Assembly: GCA_963730315.1 (NCBI GenBank)
Contig: CAVSRD010000001.1
Coordinates: 1-33,102 of the forward strand
Direction of reading: 5' to 3'
DNA length: 33,102 bases
Source: VRUE01 sp963730315
Lineage (GTDB): Bacteria; Actinomycetota; Thermoleophilia; Solirubrobacterales; 70-9
Every line of letters begins with the position of its first letter. Positions within the stretch are counted from its first letter, which is position 1. A program made the position numbers and the translations under genes. Under the pieces are notes generated by a model. It had not been told where the DNA came from, ran no database searches, and worked only from the letters and a program-made list of their open reading frames with translations. Below are positions 17,135 to 24,138 of the stretch, piece after piece.

Positions 17135-17152
17135 CCTGAGACGCCGTCGGGA

Positions 17153-17159
17153 ATATGCT
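17153..17159. promoter_or_regulatory. Overlapping divergent -10 elements between kinase and phosphotransferase
   Basis: On the plus strand TATGCT at 17154-17159 fits TANNNT and would start the phosphotransferase transcript about 23 nt before its ATG. On the minus strand CATATT at 17153-17158 could serve the kinase gene if it starts at 17134. No -35 element is clear on either side. Confidence 0.35.
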
Positions 17160-17189
17160 TGCTGGGATGCGCGCGAGGCGCGAAACTTC

Positions 17190-18257
17190 ATGATGGCCGA
17201 CGAGGCTACAGGCACCGCGAACGGCATCGCGCAAGCGCCGGAGGGGATCGACCGGGCCGGGGTCGAGGCCTGGTTCGCCGTGCACGTCGAACGGGTCGAG
17301 CCGCCGCTGCGCTTCGAGCGGATCTCCGGCGGGCACTCGAACCTCACCTACCGCGTCTCCGACGCCGCCGGGGGCCGCTGGGCACTGCGACGGCCGCCGC
17401 TCGGCAAACGGCTCGGCTCGGCGCACGACATGGCGCGCGAGCACCGGGTGGTCTCGGCGCTCGGGCCGACCGACGTTCCGGTGGCCCCCGTGGTCGGTCT
17501 CTGCGAGGACGACGAGGTGAACGGAGCGCCGTTCTACGTGATGGAGTTCGTCGAGGGACCGGTCCTGCGCGGCGTCGCCGAGGCGGAGGCCTTCCCCGAC
17601 GAGGCCGACCGGCGGGCGATCGGCGAGCGGGTCGCCGACACGCTGGTCGCGATCCACGCGGTCGATCCCGACGCGGTCGGGCTCGGCGAGCTCGGTCGCA
17701 AGGAGGACTACGTGGCCCGCCAGCTGCACCGCTGGCATGGGCAGTGGGAGAAGTCGAAGACGCGCGAGCTGGCGGCGATCGACGCCGTGCACGAGCGCCT
17801 CTCGGCCCGCATACCCGAGCAGGGGCCGGCGACGATAGTCCACGGCGACTACCGGCTCGACAACATGATCCTCGCCCCGGGGGGCGAGGTGGCGGCGGTG
17901 GTCGACTGGGAGCTGTGTACGCTCGGCGACCCCCTCGCCGACGTCGGCCTGCTGATGGTCTACTGGCCCGTGCGGGGCGAGGAGGCGATCGCCCTCGGCC
18001 AGCCTGCCAACCTGGCGCCCGGCTTCCCCACCCGCGAGGAGCTGCGCGACCGCTACGCCGAGCGCTCCGGTCGCGATCTATCCCAGCTCGACTTCTTCGT
18101 CGCCCTCGGCTACTGGAAGCTGGCGATCATCCTCGAGGGCGTCTACGCCCGTTACGCGGCCGGGCAGTACGGCGAGGTCGACCCGGGCATCCAGCAGTTC
18201 GCCCGGATGGTCGAGCGGCTCGCCGAGGCGGCCGACGAGGCGGAGCGGCGGGGCTGA
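17190..18257 (+). CDS. APH-family phosphotransferase, ACAD10/11-N-terminal-like
   Basis: This 355-residue kinase-like protein is of the aminoglycoside phosphotransferase fold. The nucleotide-binding N-lobe has RISGGHSNLTYRV and WALRRPPLG. The hinge reads FYVMEFVEGPVL. The catalytic loop is IVHGDYRLDNMIL (Asp in HGD, Asn metal ligand), and the metal-binding DWELCTLGDPLADVG follows. This subset matches the kinase domain of eukaryotic ACAD10/ACAD11 and actinobacterial stand-alone homologues, which act on hydroxyacyl-CoAs before an acyl-CoA dehydrogenase step. An acyl-CoA dehydrogenase is encoded 1.8 kb downstream on the other strand, consistent with that pathway. It is not necessarily an antibiotic-resistance enzyme. 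The start could be either ATG at 17190 or 17193; GAGG lies about 13 nt upstream. Confidence 0.88.
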   Translation: MMADEATGTANGIAQAPEGIDRAGVEAWFAVHVERVEPPLRFERISGGHSNLTYRVSDAAGGRWALRRPPLGKRLGSAHDMAREHRVVSALGPTDVPVAPVVGLCEDDEVNGAPFYVMEFVEGPVLRGVAEAEAFPDEADRRAIGERVADTLVAIHAVDPDAVGLGELGRKEDYVARQLHRWHGQWEKSKTRELAAIDAVHERLSARIPEQGPATIVHGDYRLDNMILAPGGEVAAVVDWELCTLGDPLADVGLLMVYWPVRGEEAIALGQPANLAPGFPTREELRDRYAERSGRDLSQLDFFVALGYWKLAIILEGVYARYAAGQYGEVDPGIQQFARMVERLAEAADEAERRG

Positions 18258-18423
18258 GCGGCGGGGGCCGCGACCGTGCCGAATCGGCCGGACCGGTTGA
18301 CTGCGCCGCTCCGCCATGCCATCGTGCGAGCCATCCCCATTCCGGGATAGCGAAATCCGGGAACGGGAGGGCTCGTCCATCCCCGCTCTCTCCCCCACCC
18401 GCACTCGATCAAAGGAGAGCCTC

Positions 18424-19206
18424 GTGAAACACGTACGCAAGCAACTCACGTACGCGAACGTAATGTCGTCGATCGCCGTCTTCTTCGTACTCGGCGGCGG
18501 CGTCGCCTTCGCCGCCCTCGGCAAGAACACGGTCGGCACGCCACAGCTGAAACGGAACTCGATCAAGGTCGGCAAAATCGCTGGGGAAGCGGTCAAGGCC
18601 GGCAAGCTGGCGAAGAACGCGGTGCCCACCAACCGGATCCGCGACAACGCCGTCTCGGCGACCAAGGTCGCGGCCGGCTCGATCCTCACCGACAAACTCG
18701 CGATCTTCGCCGTGACCGCTGACAAAATCGGCCCCAACGCCGTCACCACCAACAAAATCGCCAACGACGCCGTGACCACGGAGAAAATCGCCAACGACGC
18801 CGTGACCACGGAGAAAATCGCCGACAACGCCGTGACGACCGGCAAAATCGCCAACAACGCGGTGAACAATGGCAAAATCGCCGACAATGCTGTAACCACC
18901 AACAAAATCGCCAATAGCGCTGTAAGTACCGACAAAATTGGCAACGGCCAGGTACGGGCGGCGGACCTTGGAACTACGACGCAGGCTGTAAGCGCAAGCA
19001 AAGCAATTGCGGCCAACGGGAACGAATCGGTGACGGTCACCTGCCCCGCCGGCACCCAGGTATTGAGCGGTGGTGGCGGAGCGAATGACTTCGGCGTCTT
19101 CGGAGTGGAGTCGTTCCAGTCCGGGAACGGATGGCTCTGGGCTGCTCACAACAGTGAGGGTGAAGCGCACACCATCTTTGCGACGGCGGTTTGCCTGAAC
19201 GGCTAA
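18424..19206 (+). CDS. Surface protein with decapeptide solenoid, member 2
   Basis: This 260-residue protein starts at a GTG at 18424, 4 nt after AAAGGAGAG; the open frame extends upstream but without a plausible start. Residues 1-33 hold the signal/anchor (LTYANVMSSIAVFFVLGGG, then VAFAALGKNTVGT). Residues about 38-180 are decapeptide repeats; eight regular units of the type KIANDAVTTE start at 18721 and run with a 30-nt period, preceded by less regular ones. The C-terminal domain (about 200-260) begins TVTCPAGTQVLSGGGG and ends ATAVCLNG, with two Cys. The repeats resemble those in phage tail fibres and trimeric beta-helices. Function is unknown; a fibre-like cell-surface role is inferred. 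A GC hairpin terminator follows the stop. Confidence 0.85.
   Translation: MKHVRKQLTYANVMSSIAVFFVLGGGVAFAALGKNTVGTPQLKRNSIKVGKIAGEAVKAGKLAKNAVPTNRIRDNAVSATKVAAGSILTDKLAIFAVTADKIGPNAVTTNKIANDAVTTEKIANDAVTTEKIADNAVTTGKIANNAVNNGKIADNAVTTNKIANSAVSTDKIGNGQVRAADLGTTTQAVSASKAIAANGNESVTVTCPAGTQVLSGGGGANDFGVFGVESFQSGNGWLWAAHNSEGEAHTIFATAVCLNG
18721..18960 (+). repeat. Eight 30-bp tandem coding repeats
   Basis: Units start at 18721, 18751, 18781, 18811, 18841, 18871, 18901 and 18931. Each has AAAATCG (AAAATTG in the last unit) at the same place and encodes a decapeptide of the form xKIAxxAVTT. The units at 18751 and 18781 differ only in the first codon. The Lys codon is AAA in all eight units. Confidence 0.9.
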
Positions 19207-19226
19207 CCGTGGATGGCTTGAGCGGC

Positions 19227-19254
19227 AAAGGGCCGGGCGAAAGCCCGGCCCTTT
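19227..19254 (+). terminator. GC-rich hairpin with GAAA loop after member 2
   Basis: A perfect 12-bp stem (19227-19238 with 19243-19254) closes a GAAA tetraloop 20 nt after the stop at 19206. The 3' arm ends in TTT. The central GC core is identical to that of the hairpin at 19966-19997. Confidence 0.8.
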
Positions 19255-19337
19255 GTGCAAGACGAGCCGAAACCCTCCGGCGTGGCCCGGGTTGCATCCA
19301 GCTAGTGCCCCTTTCTCGATCAAGGAGGTAGCACCAG

Positions 19338-19943
19338 ATGAGCCAGATACGCAAGCGACTCACGTACGCGAACGTGATGTCGTCGATCGCCGTCTTCCTC
19401 GTGCTCGGCGGCGGCGCCGCCTTCGCCGCCCTGGGCAAGAACACGGTCGGCACCAGGCAGCTGAAGCCGAACTCCGTCAACCGCGGCATCCTCGCCCGTA
19501 ACTCCGTCTACCCGGGGAAAATCAACCTCGAAGCCGTGAAGGCCGGGAGGATCGCCAAGAACGCGATCGCTCGCGACCGGCTCCGCAACGGCATCGTCTC
19601 GACGGACAAACTCCAAGACGATGCGGTGACTACCGGCAAACTCGCCAACTTCGCGGTGAGCCAGGTGAAGCTGACGCCGAGCTCGGTCGGGGCGCCTCAG
19701 CTCAAGGGCCTGATCACCAGGACCAACAGCGTGGCGGTCAACGCCGGTACGTCCAACGCCACGAACGTGAGCTGCCTCGGCGGTGAGCGGATAATCAGCG
19801 CCGGAACGCACTGGAGCGCCAGCGAAGACAACCTTGAGACCAACTACGTGCAGATCGTAGGGAACACCGCGATCGGCAGAGGCAACAACGACACGGCCGC
19901 ACAGAAGACGTTCTTCGTGGACGCGTACTGCCTTCAGGAATAG
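19338..19943 (+). CDS. Surface protein with degenerate repeats, member 3
   Basis: This 201-residue paralogue of the preceding gene has its ATG 10 nt after AAGGAGG. The signal/anchor (LTYANVMSSIAVFLVLGGG, then AAFAALGKNTVGT) is almost the same as in member 2, and over 95 bp the DNA differs at only five positions. The repeats (about residues 38-120) are less regular: RQLKPNSVNRGILARNSV, then AGRIAKNAIARDRLRNGIV and DKLQDDAVTTGKLANFAV. The C-terminal domain (about 135-201) is different from the others in detail, beginning VSCLGGERIISAGTHW and ending VDAYCLQE, again with two Cys. Function is unknown. It is followed by a hairpin that also serves the convergent acyl-CoA dehydrogenase gene. Confidence 0.82.
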   Translation: MSQIRKRLTYANVMSSIAVFLVLGGGAAFAALGKNTVGTRQLKPNSVNRGILARNSVYPGKINLEAVKAGRIAKNAIARDRLRNGIVSTDKLQDDAVTTGKLANFAVSQVKLTPSSVGAPQLKGLITRTNSVAVNAGTSNATNVSCLGGERIISAGTHWSASEDNLETNYVQIVGNTAIGRGNNDTAAQKTFFVDAYCLQE

Positions 19944-19965
19944 CAGTTAGAGATCAGTTCCCGAT

Positions 19966-19997
19966 GGGGAGGGCCGGGCGAAAGCCCGGCCCTCCCC
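19966..19997. terminator. GC-rich hairpin with GAAA loop, bidirectional
   Basis: A perfect 14-bp stem (19966-19979 with 19984-19997) encloses GAAA. It lies between the stop at 19943 and the convergent acyl-CoA dehydrogenase stop at 20013. It shares its inner stem and loop with the hairpin at 19227-19254. Confidence 0.8.
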
Positions 19998-20012
19998 TCG
20001 CCCGCTTCCGCG

Positions 20013-21275
20013 CTAGATCGGCCGCGGGGCGTGCCGGGGCTCGAGGTTGCCTTCCGCCTCCGCCTCGGCGCGCTTCGCCCAGCGGTTCAGCTCGCGGCGG
20101 GCGAGGACCATCTTGTGGACCTCGTCGGGGCCGTCGGCGAGGCGCAGCATGCGGCTGAAGCGCCAGAGAGCGGCAAGCGGGGTGTCGTCGGTCATCCCCA
20201 GCGAGCCGTGGACCTGGATCGCCCGGTCGAGCACCTCCATCACCATGTTGGCGGCAACGACCTTGATCGCCGAGATCGCCTGGCGGGCGGCGCGCTTGCC
20301 CTCGGTGTCCATCTTCCACGCCGCGTACATGGTCAGCAGGCGCGCCTGGTCGATTTCCATCCGCGAGGCGGCGATCGCCTCCTGCACGAACTGCTTCTCT
20401 CCCAGCGGCCCGCCGAACGCCTGGCGCTCGTTGGCGCGGCGGCACATCATCTCGTGGGCGCGCTCGGCGGTGCCGATCGCCCGCATGCAGTGGTGGATTC
20501 GGCCCGGGCCGAGCCGGTCCTGGGCGATCGCGAAGCCCGCCCCCTGCTCGCCGAGCAGGTTGGCGGCCGGCACCCGGCACTCTTCGTAGCGGATCTCGCA
20601 GTGCCCCGGCCCCCCGTCGTGGCCCATCACCGGCACCGGGCGCACCAGGTTGAAGCCGGGGTTGTCGGTCGGCACGCAGATCATCGAGGCGCGCGCGTAG
20701 GGATGGGCGTCGGGGTCGGTTACCACCATCGCGATCGCCAGCTCGGCGCCGACCGCGCCCGAAGTGAACCACTTGTGGCCGTCGATCACCCACTCCTCGC
20801 CGTCGCGCACCGCGCGCGCCTGCAGCAGGGTCGGGTCGGAGCCGGACACGTCGGGCTCGGTCATCGAGAAGCAGGAGCGGATCCGCCCCTCGAGCAGCGG
20901 CTCCAGCCAGCGTTCGCGCTGCTCCTCGGTCCCGTGCTCGGCGAGGATCTCCATGTTGCCGGTGTCCGGCGCGGCGCAATTGAAGGCCATCGGCGCAGCC
21001 GCCGGGCTGCGCCCCATCTCCTCGCAGAGCAGCCCGTACTCCCAGTTGCTGAGCCCGGGTCCGAAGCGCTCGTCGGGCATGAACAGGTTCCACAGCCCGT
21101 CCGACTTCGCCCGCTCGCGGATCTCGACCAGGATCCTCGGGTAGGGCACGCCCGGCCCGACCTCGGCGTCGAGCGCCTCCATGATCTCCCGCTCCTGCGG
21201 GTAGACCTGCTCGTCCATGAAGTCGAGGATGCGCTCGCGCAGGGTCTCGACCTGGGGGCTGGGCTTGAAGTCCAT
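20013..21275 (-). CDS. Acyl-CoA dehydrogenase, ACAD10/11-like
   Basis: This 420-residue FAD enzyme oxidises an acyl-CoA at C2-C3 and passes electrons to ETF. The start is the ATG at 21275, with AGAGGA about 8 nt upstream; the frame remains open further but overlaps the RibD gene. The N-terminal helical domain begins MDFKPSPQVETLRERILDF. The middle beta domain has CFSMTEPDVSGSDPT (FAD/substrate contact) and WVIDGHKWFTSGA. The C-terminal domain has RRANERQAFGGPLGEKQ and QVHGSLGMTDDTPLA. The pattern, including GLSNWEYGLLCEEMGRSP, fits the ACAD10/11 group rather than short-chain butyryl-CoA enzymes. That group works with the APH-like kinase found at 17190-18257. The substrate is not known. Confidence 0.92.
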   Translation of the reverse strand: MDFKPSPQVETLRERILDFMDEQVYPQEREIMEALDAEVGPGVPYPRILVEIRERAKSDGLWNLFMPDERFGPGLSNWEYGLLCEEMGRSPAAAPMAFNCAAPDTGNMEILAEHGTEEQRERWLEPLLEGRIRSCFSMTEPDVSGSDPTLLQARAVRDGEEWVIDGHKWFTSGAVGAELAIAMVVTDPDAHPYARASMICVPTDNPGFNLVRPVPVMGHDGGPGHCEIRYEECRVPAANLLGEQGAGFAIAQDRLGPGRIHHCMRAIGTAERAHEMMCRRANERQAFGGPLGEKQFVQEAIAASRMEIDQARLLTMYAAWKMDTEGKRAARQAISAIKVVAANMVMEVLDRAIQVHGSLGMTDDTPLAALWRFSRMLRLADGPDEVHKMVLARRELNRWAKRAEAEAEGNLEPRHAPRPI

Positions 21276-21313
21276 CGCTGCGTCCTCTCTTCGGGGTCGG
21301 CCGGGGCCGAACG

Positions 21314-22057
21314 CTACCGCGCCGCCGCTCGGCGGCGCCGGTAGCGGGCGAACAGCTCGCCGTCCTGCTCCAGCAGCCAGGCCAGTTCGAGCTGCTCGAT
21401 GCGCGGCAGCTCGCCCTCGACGATTCGGGGTCCCTGGCCGCCGCTCAGCCGCGGGGCGATCGTCAGGAAGAGGTCGTCGACCAGGCCGCCAGCCTGCAGC
21501 TCGCCGTGCAGGCGCGGGCCGCCCTCGCAGAGCAGGGCCCGCACGCCGCGCTCGCGGCGCAGGTGGCGCAGCGCCCCTGCGAGGTCGACGCCGCCCTCGT
21601 GGCGCACCACCCGCACCGAGGCCGCGGTCTCGGGAGGGTCCGCCCGCGAGGCGGTGAAGATCAGCACCCGCCCGCCTTCGCCGAACAGCGGCGCGTCCCA
21701 GGGCAAGTCGAGACGACCGCTGACGATCGCCATCAGCGGGTCGTGCGGGAGGCCGAGGCGCTCGCGCCTTTCGCGGCGCTCCTGGCTGGGGACGAGCCGT
21801 CCGTAGCGCTCGGCCCGCATCGTCCCGCCGCCGATCATCACCGCGTCGAAGCGGGCCCGCAGGCCGGCCAGCATCGAGGTGTCGACCGCCGACCCGATCG
21901 GCCCCGACACGCCTCCGATCGACGCCCGCCCGTCGACCGTCGCGGCGAAGTTGACGGCGACGAAGGGCCGCTCCTCGCCGGGGCGTTCCCACGGCCGGTA
22001 GGAGTCGAGCTGCTCGTCGACGGTGACCTGCCCCGGTTCCGGAAGGAGACGCTGCAC
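21314..22057 (-). CDS. RibD C-terminal domain / dihydrofolate reductase-like protein
   Basis: This 247-residue protein starts with a GTG at 22057. It has the RibD reductase fold: FVAVNFAATVDGRASIGG (substrate loop), AVMIGGGTMRAERYGRL (NADPH-binding glycine loop), and LLCEGGPRLHGELQAGGLVDDLFLTIAPRL, the second typical motif. RibD C domains reduce the ribosyl side chain in riboflavin synthesis; free-standing proteins like this are widespread in actinobacteria and may act on other pyrimidine or pterin-like substrates. No deaminase domain or other riboflavin gene is adjacent, so a direct riboflavin role is uncertain. TAGGCT lies exactly 7 nt before the GTG and there is no Shine-Dalgarno, a leaderless arrangement. 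Confidence 0.85.
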   Translation of the reverse strand: MQRLLPEPGQVTVDEQLDSYRPWERPGEERPFVAVNFAATVDGRASIGGVSGPIGSAVDTSMLAGLRARFDAVMIGGGTMRAERYGRLVPSQERRERRERLGLPHDPLMAIVSGRLDLPWDAPLFGEGGRVLIFTASRADPPETAASVRVVRHEGGVDLAGALRHLRRERGVRALLCEGGPRLHGELQAGGLVDDLFLTIAPRLSGGQGPRIVEGELPRIEQLELAWLLEQDGELFARYRRRRAAAR

Positions 22058-22064
22058 CGCACGG

Positions 22065-22070
22065 AGCCTA
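22065..22070 (-). promoter_or_regulatory. -10 element (TAGGCT) for the RibD-like gene
   Basis: On the minus strand TAGGCT is followed by 7 nt and the GTG at 22057, predicting a leaderless mRNA. It lies in the 30-nt gap after the sulfotransferase stop, so this gene has its own promoter. Confidence 0.55.
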
Positions 22071-22087
22071 ATATGGGCCCGGCGCCG

Positions 22088-23076
22088 CTATGGGTAGACG
22101 TGCCAGCCCTTGAACTCCCGGCCGGCGAACTCCTGCAGCGCGGCGACGTCGGCGCCGAACCGCCCGCGCAGCGTCTCGAGCAGCTCGTCGGGGAGCTGCG
22201 GCTTCGGTGCCGGCGGCTTCTCCGGGTCGTGTACGACCTTCTCGACCACCCAGCGCAGCGACTCCGGCAGCCGGTCGAAGTTGCGGTCGAAGGAGCGCAG
22301 GCCGGGCAGCTTGACCAGCTTCTCCATCACCTGGTATTTGTCGCCTTGCTTGGCGCTCGACTTCTCCCACTCGCGGTCGAACTGCTCGGAGGTGAAGCTC
22401 TCGTCGACGCCGGCGAAGGCGAACGCCCTGCGCATCGTCTCCTCGCGTTCGCCCTGCAGCTCCTCCTGGCTGATCAGCTCGATCTGCGCGCGGTCGAACA
22501 GCTCCAGGTAGGGCTGGAGCTGCATCCAGTACAGCGAGCGGTGGACGTAGGAGGAGTCGGGCTCGGAGAGGGTCGGGACCAGCTCGCGGGTCTCGTAGCC
22601 GGCGCCGGTCGCGTGCACCCAGTGCGAGAGGATGCGCTTGATCGGGTCGCGCACCATGTAGATCAGGCGGGCGTCGGGGCAGTGCTTTCTGATCCGCTCC
22701 GCGACGCCGGCGAAGCGGGGCAGGTTCGAGTAGTGGGGGAGGACTCCCCGCGCACCGCGGAGCGCCCGTCGAAGCGGCTCGCGTACCAGTCGAGGCCGAG
22801 GTCCCAGTTCAGCTCCTCGACGAAGAAGTTCAACTCCTTCGGCTTCGACATCTGGACTTCCGGGTGTAGACCGAGGTAGTGGTGGATGCTTGTCGTGCCG
22901 CACTTCAGGCCGCCGACGATGATCAGGTTGGGCAGCGCGGCGTGGCGCTTGCGCCGCCGTCGCAGGCGGTTGCGGCGGTCGCCGGTGAAGCGCTCGCGCG
23001 CCCGCGCGCACATCGCCTCGTCCGCCGAGTCGCGGGGGGCGGCGGCCGTCGTCTCGGTCGTGTTGGGCTCTGACAC
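22088..23076 (-). pseudogene. Sulfotransferase family protein, frameshifted
   Basis: Two frames together encode a 329-residue sulfotransferase. The first has the PAPS 5'-phosphosulfate loop LIIVGGLKCGTTSIHHYL, then KELNFFVEELNWDLGLDWY up to GESSP. The frame breaks in a run of five G (22735-22739 on the plus strand); one more base restores SSPHYSNLPRFAGVAERI. The second frame has the 3'-phosphate-binding segment ARLIYMVRDPIKRILSHWVH and continues to EFKGWHVYP. The enzyme would transfer sulfate from PAPS to a carbohydrate or lipid acceptor. The start is taken as the GTG at 23076, 9 nt after TACACT; an ATG at 23013 is an alternative. It diverges from a flippase-like gene. Conservation on both sides of a homopolymer suggests a sequence error. 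Confidence 0.85.
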
Positions 23077-23084
23077 GAGCGGGC

Positions 23085-23091
23085 TAGTGTA
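23085..23091. promoter_or_regulatory. Bidirectional -10 element TAGTGTA
   Basis: The seven bases read TAGTGT on the plus strand, 7 nt before the ATG at 23098. They read TACACT on the minus strand, 9 nt before the GTG at 23076. Both fit TANNNT. The two genes are 21 nt apart, so the symmetric element could start both transcripts without leaders. Confidence 0.55.
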
Positions 23092-23097
23092 GCTGCG

Positions 23098-24138
23098 ATG
23101 GTCTACGCCGACTTCGCATCGAGCATCGAATCCTTCGCCGACGCGGCGGCGCAGTTCTTCGCCAACCTCTCGGCGGTCCGCTGGACGCCCTTTGCCCTTG
23201 CGCTCGCCTGCCTGGCGGCGATGCAGCTCGCCCGGGCCTGGGCCTGGCGCAACGTCCTGCACGCCGCCTACCCGGGCGTCCGCATCTCCTTCCTGCGGCT
23301 CTCAGCCGCCTACCTGGCGGGGGCGGGCATCAACGCGGTGATCCCGGCGCGGGCCGGCGACGTGACCAAAGTCTTCCTGGTCAAGCGCCAGATCCCCGGC
23401 TCCTCCTACCCGGCGGTCACCTCCTCCTTCCTGGTGCAGACGGTCTTCGACACGAGCGTCGGGCTGCTTGTCCTCCTCTACGCGATCTCCCGGGGCCTGC
23501 TTCCCCAGCCACCCAGCCTGCCCGACCTGCCCGCCTTCGAGATCTCCTTCTGGGCCGCCCACCCGCAGACGTTCCTGATCGTCACCGTGGCCCTGCTGCT
23601 GGCGATCGTCGTTGCCGTCGCGCTGCTCGCGCACCGTGTGCGCCGCTTCTGGGAGCGGGTCCGCCAGGGCGTCGTCATCCTCACCCAGCCGCGCCGCTAC
23701 CTGCGCCAGGTGGCCGCCTGGCAGGGGGTCGGCTGGCTGTTCCGTTTCGCCGCCTTCTGGTTCTTCCTCGAGGCGTTCCGGATCGGCGGCTCGGTCGGCG
23801 ACGTGATGCTGGTAATGAGCGTGCAGGCGATCGCCAACGTGATCCCCTTCACCCCGGGCGGCGCCGGCGCCCAGCAGGCGCTGCTGGTCGCGACCCTGAA
23901 CGGGCCCTCCCGCTCAGCCGTGCTCTCCTTCTCGGTCGGGACGCAGATCGCGATGGCGGCTTGGTCGGTCGTGCTCGGCTTCGCGGCGATCCTGCTGGTC
24001 TTCCGCACCACCGACTGGCGCGGCCTGATCGCGCAGGCGGAATCGGACCGCGACAGCCAGCCGCGCACCGACGCGGTCCAACCCGGCAGCTCCGTGCGCC
24101 TTGCCTGGCGACCCTCGAGTCGCGCCTCGGGTCAGTAG
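23098..24138 (+). CDS. Lysylphosphatidylglycerol synthase TM-region / UPF0104-type membrane protein
   Basis: This 346-residue polytopic protein has about eight membrane helices. The family pattern includes LSAAYLAGAGINAVIPARAGDVTKVFL (Gly/Pro/Arg-rich first loop, GD-x-x-K) and a second half with ANVIPFTPGGAGAQQALLVATL (PGG-x-G). Proteins of this family (PF03706-like, including AglD-type) move or modify lipid-linked molecules across the membrane; some are lipid or glycolipid flippases. It is divergently paired with a sulfotransferase, so sulfated lipid or glycan export is a reasonable but unproven guess. The C-terminal 35 residues are polar. TAGTGT lies 7 nt before the ATG. Its 3' end overlaps the convergent small secreted gene by 7 nt. 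Confidence 0.85.
   Translation: MVYADFASSIESFADAAAQFFANLSAVRWTPFALALACLAAMQLARAWAWRNVLHAAYPGVRISFLRLSAAYLAGAGINAVIPARAGDVTKVFLVKRQIPGSSYPAVTSSFLVQTVFDTSVGLLVLLYAISRGLLPQPPSLPDLPAFEISFWAAHPQTFLIVTVALLLAIVVAVALLAHRVRRFWERVRQGVVILTQPRRYLRQVAAWQGVGWLFRFAAFWFFLEAFRIGGSVGDVMLVMSVQAIANVIPFTPGGAGAQQALLVATLNGPSRSAVLSFSVGTQIAMAAWSVVLGFAAILLVFRTTDWRGLIAQAESDRDSQPRTDAVQPGSSVRLAWRPSSRASGQ

Noticed and set aside
17190..18257. Aminoglycoside resistance gene
   Set aside because: Although the fold is APH-like, the motif set (WALRRPPLG, DWELCTLGDPLADVG) is that of the ACAD10/11-type group, and an acyl-CoA dehydrogenase is nearby.
18721..18960. Possible CRISPR array because of 30-bp periodic repeats
   Set aside because: There are no spacers: the units follow directly, keep one reading frame and encode a decapeptide repeat. 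No cas genes are nearby.
18409..19323. Long minus-strand frame opposite the repeat protein, with its own VVGDFLRGHG-type repeats
   Set aside because: It is the mirror of the 30-bp coding repeats. The plus-strand gene has a signal peptide, Shine-Dalgarno, terminator and paralogues; the minus frame has none of these.
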